A stretch of DNA of 64,000 nt, taken from assembly GCF_030232265.1 (NCBI RefSeq), contig NZ_JASPJK010000001.1, positions 372,001-436,000 of the forward strand, in the 5' to 3' direction. The position numbers and the translations under genes were made by a program. Below the pieces are notes generated by a model, which searched no databases, had not been told where the DNA came from, and saw nothing but the letters and a program-made list of their open reading frames with translations. This DNA comes from Corynebacterium sp. MSK041. GTDB lineage: Bacteria; Actinomycetota; Actinomycetes; Mycobacteriales; Mycobacteriaceae. This document shows, piece after piece, positions 60,307 to 64,000 of the stretch (position 1 is the first letter of the stretch; every line of letters starts with the position of its first letter).

Positions 60307-60333
60307 AGTTTACCTATCAATCTCACCTAAGGT
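60307..60333. promoter_or_regulatory. Divergent leaderless promoters of ppgK and suhB
   Basis: Minus TAAACT (plus 60307-60312) is 8 bases from ATG 60298; plus TAAGGT (60328-60333) is 8 bases from ATG 60342. Confidence 0.45.
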
Positions 60334-60341
60334 TGGGCACG

Positions 60342-61208
60342 ATGACTGGCACAGAAAATCACATGGACTATGACACGACTGAACTGCTAGCCGTGGCCTT
60401 GGAAGCAGCGCTTGGTGCAGCGAAACTCGTGCGCACCCGCCGCGAGGAACTCGTCACATCGGGCGCGTTGGCACGCACAACCGAAACAAAATCCTCCGAC
60501 GTTGACCCAGTGACGGTGGTGGATAAAGAGTCGGAGGCGTACATCACGCACACTCTCACGGAGCTGCGGCCTGATGATGGCATCGTCGGGGAGGAAGGCA
60601 CATCTCTTGATTCCCACTCCGGTGTCCGCTGGATCGTGGATCCCATCGATGGCACCGTGAATTTCCTCTACGGAATCCCGCAGTACGCGATTTCTATTGC
60701 TGCAGCTGCCGGTGATGACCTGCTTGCTGCTGTGGTGATCAACGTGGCTACTGGGCGCACATTCATCGCGCGCAAAGGGGAGGGGGCCTTCGTGGAGAGT
60801 GATGAAGAATGGCACCAACTCACCTGTGCGCCCCAGCAGCCCGACAGCGTCAGCCATGCGCTCGTTGCCACTGGTTTTTCCTACACCCCCGAATGGCGTG
60901 CGCAGCAGGCCACGATCATCACTGAACTTCTCCCACAGGTACGCGACATTCGGCGTATGGGGTCGGCTGCGCTTGACTTGTGTGCATTAGCGGAAGGCAC
61001 CGTCAACGCCTACTACGAGCACGGAATCCACCCGTGGGATTACGCCGCTGGGGCGCTCATCGCTGCGGAAGCCGGTGCGTACGTGCAGCACCCAGGGCTA
61101 AGCGCGTCCGGTAAAGACGGCGAACTAACCGCAGCCGCCGCGCCGGGTGTGTGGGAGGAATTCCGTGAGGCGCTGGCTTCGGCGGGGGCGTTTGAGCCTC
61201 TGCGTTAG
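60342..61208 (+). CDS. suhB: Inositol monophosphatase family protein
   Basis: 288 residues. Metal motifs GEEG near 87, DPIDGTVNF near 100 and WDYAAGAL near 230. It probably dephosphorylates inositol phosphate (mycothiol and PI synthesis) or a related phosphate. It adjoins ppgK in corynebacteria. ATG 60342 is preferred to TTG 60333. Confidence 0.9.
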   Translation: MTGTENHMDYDTTELLAVALEAALGAAKLVRTRREELVTSGALARTTETKSSDVDPVTVVDKESEAYITHTLTELRPDDGIVGEEGTSLDSHSGVRWIVDPIDGTVNFLYGIPQYAISIAAAAGDDLLAAVVINVATGRTFIARKGEGAFVESDEEWHQLTCAPQQPDSVSHALVATGFSYTPEWRAQQATIITELLPQVRDIRRMGSAALDLCALAEGTVNAYYEHGIHPWDYAAGALIAAEAGAYVQHPGLSASGKDGELTAAAAPGVWEEFREALASAGAFEPLR

Positions 61209-61226
61209 TGTGCCGATTGGAACAGT

Positions 61227-62261
61227 ATGAGTCAGGATGAACAGCACATGTTGGCAGCTCAGTCTAGAGCGGATGATTTCAGGCCCGTGGAGGTCATTCT
61301 GCCACGGGATGTGCCGCTCGGTGGTCCACGTGGAATGAAGGTGCACCGTACGATTCCGCATCGACAGCGACCGATGATTGGCGCGTGGTGCTTTGTCGAC
61401 CATTACGGCCCCGATGGCGTTGCAGTTACTGGTGGGATGGATGTCGCCCCACATCCACACTGCGGGTTGCAGACGGTGTCCTGGTTGTTTCAGGGGAAGA
61501 TCGCACACATTGATTCCGGTGGTGGGCGCGGTGTGGTGCATCCCGGTGAAGTGAATCTCATGACGGCGGGCGAGGGGATTTGCCACTCCGAAACTTCAAC
61601 CGCGGACACATCCGTCCTCCATGGTGTGCAGTTGTGGATCGCGCTGCCGGAAGATGCCCGGCGTACCGCTCCACGAGCATTTGAACATTACGTGCCACCG
61701 GAGGTCACGCTTGGTCCCGCAGCCCAGCCAACGGGAGTGATGCGGGTGTTCTTGGGGGAATTCGGGGGTGAGCGAAGCCCCGTCGATACGCATAGCCCTC
61801 TTCTTGGGGTTGAACTTCGCATTGCGCCAGGTGCTGAGGTTGAACTGGCGCTCAATCCTGACTTTGAGCATGGATTGCTTGTCGACGTCCCTGGGATCCA
61901 CCTGGAAAACATTCCCCTCCCAGCGCGCGCAATTGGCTACATGGGCGTGGGGGAGACAGCGATGCGTATTCACAACACCACGGATGAGTGGGTTTATGCC
62001 GTACTCATTGGTGGTACGCCCTTTGAGGAAGAGATTGTGATGTGGTGGAACTTCATCGGCCGTGACTATGAAGAGATCAAAACAGCACGCGCCCAGTGGC
62101 AGGACAGGTCAGAGCGATTCGGTGAAGTTGAGGGGTACGTAGGCCTTGGTGGCCCCGGTAAAAATGGTGACGGAATGAGTTGGTTGCCGGCGCCGAAGCT
62201 CCCCAATGCCACGTTGAAACCGCGCCGGAACCCGGGGCCCACGGCGCGGGTCCAGCATTAG
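61227..62261 (+). CDS. Pirin family protein
   Basis: 344 residues. Double cupin with the iron site motif AWCFVDHYGPD and PHPHCGLQTVSWLFQG and GEGICHSE. Pirins act as quercetinase-like dioxygenases or redox sensors. The stop overlaps the LLM oxidoreductase stop by 4 bases. Substrate unknown. Confidence 0.92.
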   Translation: MSQDEQHMLAAQSRADDFRPVEVILPRDVPLGGPRGMKVHRTIPHRQRPMIGAWCFVDHYGPDGVAVTGGMDVAPHPHCGLQTVSWLFQGKIAHIDSGGGRGVVHPGEVNLMTAGEGICHSETSTADTSVLHGVQLWIALPEDARRTAPRAFEHYVPPEVTLGPAAQPTGVMRVFLGEFGGERSPVDTHSPLLGVELRIAPGAEVELALNPDFEHGLLVDVPGIHLENIPLPARAIGYMGVGETAMRIHNTTDEWVYAVLIGGTPFEEEIVMWWNFIGRDYEEIKTARAQWQDRSERFGEVEGYVGLGGPGKNGDGMSWLPAPKLPNATLKPRRNPGPTARVQH

Positions 62262-63307
62262 CTTTCGGCGAGCATGTCGCGCACGAGTGGAATGACCTTG
62301 GTGCCGTAAAGCTCCACGGAGCGCATTCGGGCGGAATGCGGAATGTGTCCAACGGTGGAGTAGACCATGTCGTAGCGCCCAAGATCGAGGGTGCGAACGG
62401 TGTTGGCGATCTTCTTTGCCACGGTCTCGGGGGATCCCACGGTGAGTGCGCCATGGTTGATTTCCGCCTCAAACCGGTCACGGGTTAGTGGCGGCCACCC
62501 ACGAGTGACACCGATGCGGTGCTGGGCGGCGGCGTACTCCTCGAAGATGATCTCCTTGGCTTCCTCATCAGTATCCGCAACAAAGCCGGGGGAGTGCACG
62601 CCCACGGGATGAGCGGCGGTACCAAGTTGCTCGGTGGCCTGCTTGTACAGGTCTACGTAGGGTTTGAAACGCACAGGTGCCCCGCCGATGATCGCTAGCA
62701 TGAGGCGGAAACCATAACGTGCAGTGCGCACCACAGATTCCGGTGAACCACCAACACCAATCCACGTGGTCAGGCTACGTTCCGTCTTCGGGTACAAGTC
62801 CGCGTTCTCCAGTGCGGGACGCGTGTGCCCGGACCAGGTAACTGGCTCCTCCTTAACAATCTCCGCCCACAGATTGAGCTTTTCCTCAAACAGGCGGTTG
62901 TAGTCCTCCAGCTTGTAGCCGAACAGAGGAAACGATTCCGTGAAGGAGCCACGCCCAAGAATGACCTCCGCGCGACCATTGGACAATGCGTCAAGGGTGG
63001 CAAACTGCTCAAACACGCGTACCGGATCATCGGAGGAGAGCACAGTCACGCCTGAAGCCAATTTCATGCGCTTCGTGACAGTAGCAATTCCGGCCAACAT
63101 CGTTGGTGGGGAAGAGATGGCGTAATCCGGCCGGTGGTGCTCACCAACGGTGAAGGTGTCCACCCCAATGGAATCCGCAAGCACGGCTTCCTCCAACGTT
63201 GCGCGGATAGCCTTCGCGTGCGTGAACAGGGAGCCATCCGCCTCACGCGGTAGGTCTCCGAACGTATCTAGGCCGAACTCAATAGCTGTGGGATCTAACG
63301 TGGTCAT
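62258..63307 (-). CDS. LLM-class flavin-dependent oxidoreductase
   Basis: 349 residues, luciferase-like TIM barrel with [19 protein letters not shown] and [20 protein letters not shown] blocks. Substrate unknown, FMN probable. GAAGGAG precedes the ATG inside the NAD(P) gene, whose stop overlaps by 4 bases (ATGA), so the two are translationally coupled and may form a two-component pair. Confidence 0.88.
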   Translation of the reverse strand: MTTLDPTAIEFGLDTFGDLPREADGSLFTHAKAIRATLEEAVLADSIGVDTFTVGEHHRPDYAISSPPTMLAGIATVTKRMKLASGVTVLSSDDPVRVFEQFATLDALSNGRAEVILGRGSFTESFPLFGYKLEDYNRLFEEKLNLWAEIVKEEPVTWSGHTRPALENADLYPKTERSLTTWIGVGGSPESVVRTARYGFRLMLAIIGGAPVRFKPYVDLYKQATEQLGTAAHPVGVHSPGFVADTDEEAKEIIFEEYAAAQHRIGVTRGWPPLTRDRFEAEINHGALTVGSPETVAKKIANTVRTLDLGRYDMVYSTVGHIPHSARMRSVELYGTKVIPLVRDMLAES

Positions 63308-63924
63308 GGCATCTCCTTCTCATGGTCAATCAACAGTGTGCGCAGTGTTAGTGCGTCCACATTCGCGCCGAACGCTGGATAGCCGGGCTGTAAAGCGATG
63401 CCAGCGTCGAGGGAATCTAGCGACAATGGCTCAAAACCGAAGTCGCGAACGAGCGTGCCCACGAGGGCGACGTCCTCTGCGCTGTCACCCGCGACAGCGA
63501 TGGCTTTGCCAGTGCCAGGGCCCTCATCGAGGTCGTGGTAACCCATGTGGTTGAAAGCCTTGACCACGCGGGAATCCTTCAGATGTTCTTGCACCAGCCG
63601 TGAAGAATGTGCCTCGGCCAGTTCGGGGTCATGGCCGTCCGTTTCCCACCAGTAATTCATGGCATCAATTACGAGCTTTCCGGCTAGTGCATGTGCGGGT
63701 AACTGGCGGAAGTTGCGGAGGGGAAGCGCGAGGATCACAACATCGGCAGTATCCGCGACCTCTCGGACCGTAGCGGTACGCGCGCCGGGCACGAGGGCGC
63801 TGACGATGAGCTCGATTGCTGCTGGATCACCGGAGCTGGCCAACGTTGTGTCATGCCCTGCTGCGACGGCGAGTCTGCCTAGGACGGTGCCAAGTTTGCC
63901 CGCGCCCAGGATTCCAATGCGCAT
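63304..63924 (-). CDS. NAD(P)-binding Rossmann oxidoreductase
   Basis: 206 residues from ATG 63924. F420-dependent NADP reductase-like fold: [16 protein letters not shown] and [17 protein letters not shown] and [13 protein letters not shown]. It may supply reduced cofactor to the coupled flavin oxidoreductase. GGAGGG is upstream. Confidence 0.82.
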   Translation of the reverse strand: MRIGILGAGKLGTVLGRLAVAAGHDTTLASSGDPAAIELIVSALVPGARTATVREVADTADVVILALPLRNFRQLPAHALAGKLVIDAMNYWWETDGHDPELAEAHSSRLVQEHLKDSRVVKAFNHMGYHDLDEGPGTGKAIAVAGDSAEDVALVGTLVRDFGFEPLSLDSLDAGIALQPGYPAFGANVDALTLRTLLIDHEKEMP

Positions 63925-63943
63925 CCTCAATCCCTCCCTTTAT

Positions 63944-63955
63944 GTGACGTGTCAC
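63944..63955. promoter_or_regulatory. Inverted repeat in the divergent region
   Basis: GTGAC (63944-63948), GT, GTCAC (63951-63955), between the oxidoreductase start and ATG 63969. It could be a repressor site. Confidence 0.35.
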
Positions 63956-63968
63956 CAACACTAGCATT

Positions 63969-64000
63969 ATGGCGCGCAAGATCTCTAGTGAGGGGAGTCT
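63969..64000 (+). CDS. First codons of a possible gene (truncated by window end)
   Basis: ATG GCG CGC AAG ATC, then an open frame to the end, 32 bases. Divergent from the oxidoreductase gene, with a palindrome between them; a TetR or MarR regulator start is possible but the fragment is too short to identify. Confidence 0.3.
   Translation, partial: MARKISSEGS

Noticed and set aside
63943..63956. GlxR (CRP-type) site TGTGA-TCAC.
   Set aside because: The two arms are separated by four bases instead of the six needed by GlxR.

Overview
The window is a GC-rich chromosomal segment of a Corynebacterium (Actinomycetota). Supporting evidence is an iron regulator DtxR with the full corynebacterial metal ligand set, SugR, DivS, ClgR, the PspA homologue, a two-sigma-factor locus (sigA and sigB), BioYMN, polyphosphate glucokinase and several Actinobacteria-only families (DUF3046, DUF3099, DUF3039, DUF4192, DUF3516). 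Gene order largely follows the C. glutamicum pnp to sigA/suhB region. I cannot name the species. No rRNA, tRNA, CRISPR array, insertion sequence or prophage was seen. No gene-free stretch exceeds 300 bases.

Layout. 1-3.4 kb: end of a nucleoside hydrolase gene, rpsO and pnp. 3.4-4.6 kb: two tandem AMIN-like lipoprotein genes, the first with a frameshift. 4.7-9.9 kb: lysine/diaminopimelate and DNA precursor genes dapB-thyX-dapA, then RNase J and a DinB-like protein. 10-18.2 kb: ftsK, a TerC-family transporter behind a probable Mn2+ (yybP-ykoY) riboswitch, pgsA-cinA-clgR-pspA, and the biotin ECF transporter bioYMN. 18.8-23.2 kb: DUF3046-recA-recX-miaB and a membrane protein. 23.3-24.5 kb: an accessory-looking Fic gene. 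24.5-29.4 kb: GNAT, DUF349, a conserved gene, miaA and dapF. 29.4-33.7 kb: two small unknowns, hflX and a uracil/xanthine permease. 33.7-38 kb: fructose PTS block sugR-fruK-ptsF-ptsH. 38-44.8 kb: SOS and ribonucleotide control (lexA, divS, nrdR), then hrpA and oxyR. 44.8-53.3 kb: DUF3516 helicase, PAC2 protein, DUF4192, galE-dtxR, sigB, dtd. 53.4-64 kb: methyltransferase, DUF3099/3039 genes, helicase, sigA, ppgK, suhB, pirin, a luciferase-like oxidoreductase, a Rossmann oxidoreductase and the first codons of one more gene.

How the genes work together. The segment concentrates regulators: LexA controlling DivS and probably recA, ClgR and SigB probably fed by an ECF (SigH/SigE-type) sigma factor, OxyR, DtxR, SugR and SigA. 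Promoter reading suggests many genes here make leaderless mRNAs, with a -10 hexamer 6-8 bases before the start codon and no Shine-Dalgarno site.

The most unusual observations are: an 11-base motif, GCTTATCGACG, present 12 times exactly on both strands and in several contexts where about 0.03 copies would be expected by chance; back-to-back overlapping promoters of the YciI gene and pgsA; a perfect palindrome over the promoter of the Fic gene; a 2-base CT expansion that explains the lipoprotein frameshift; and a riboswitch whose switching strand is exactly complementary to the terC ribosome-binding site.
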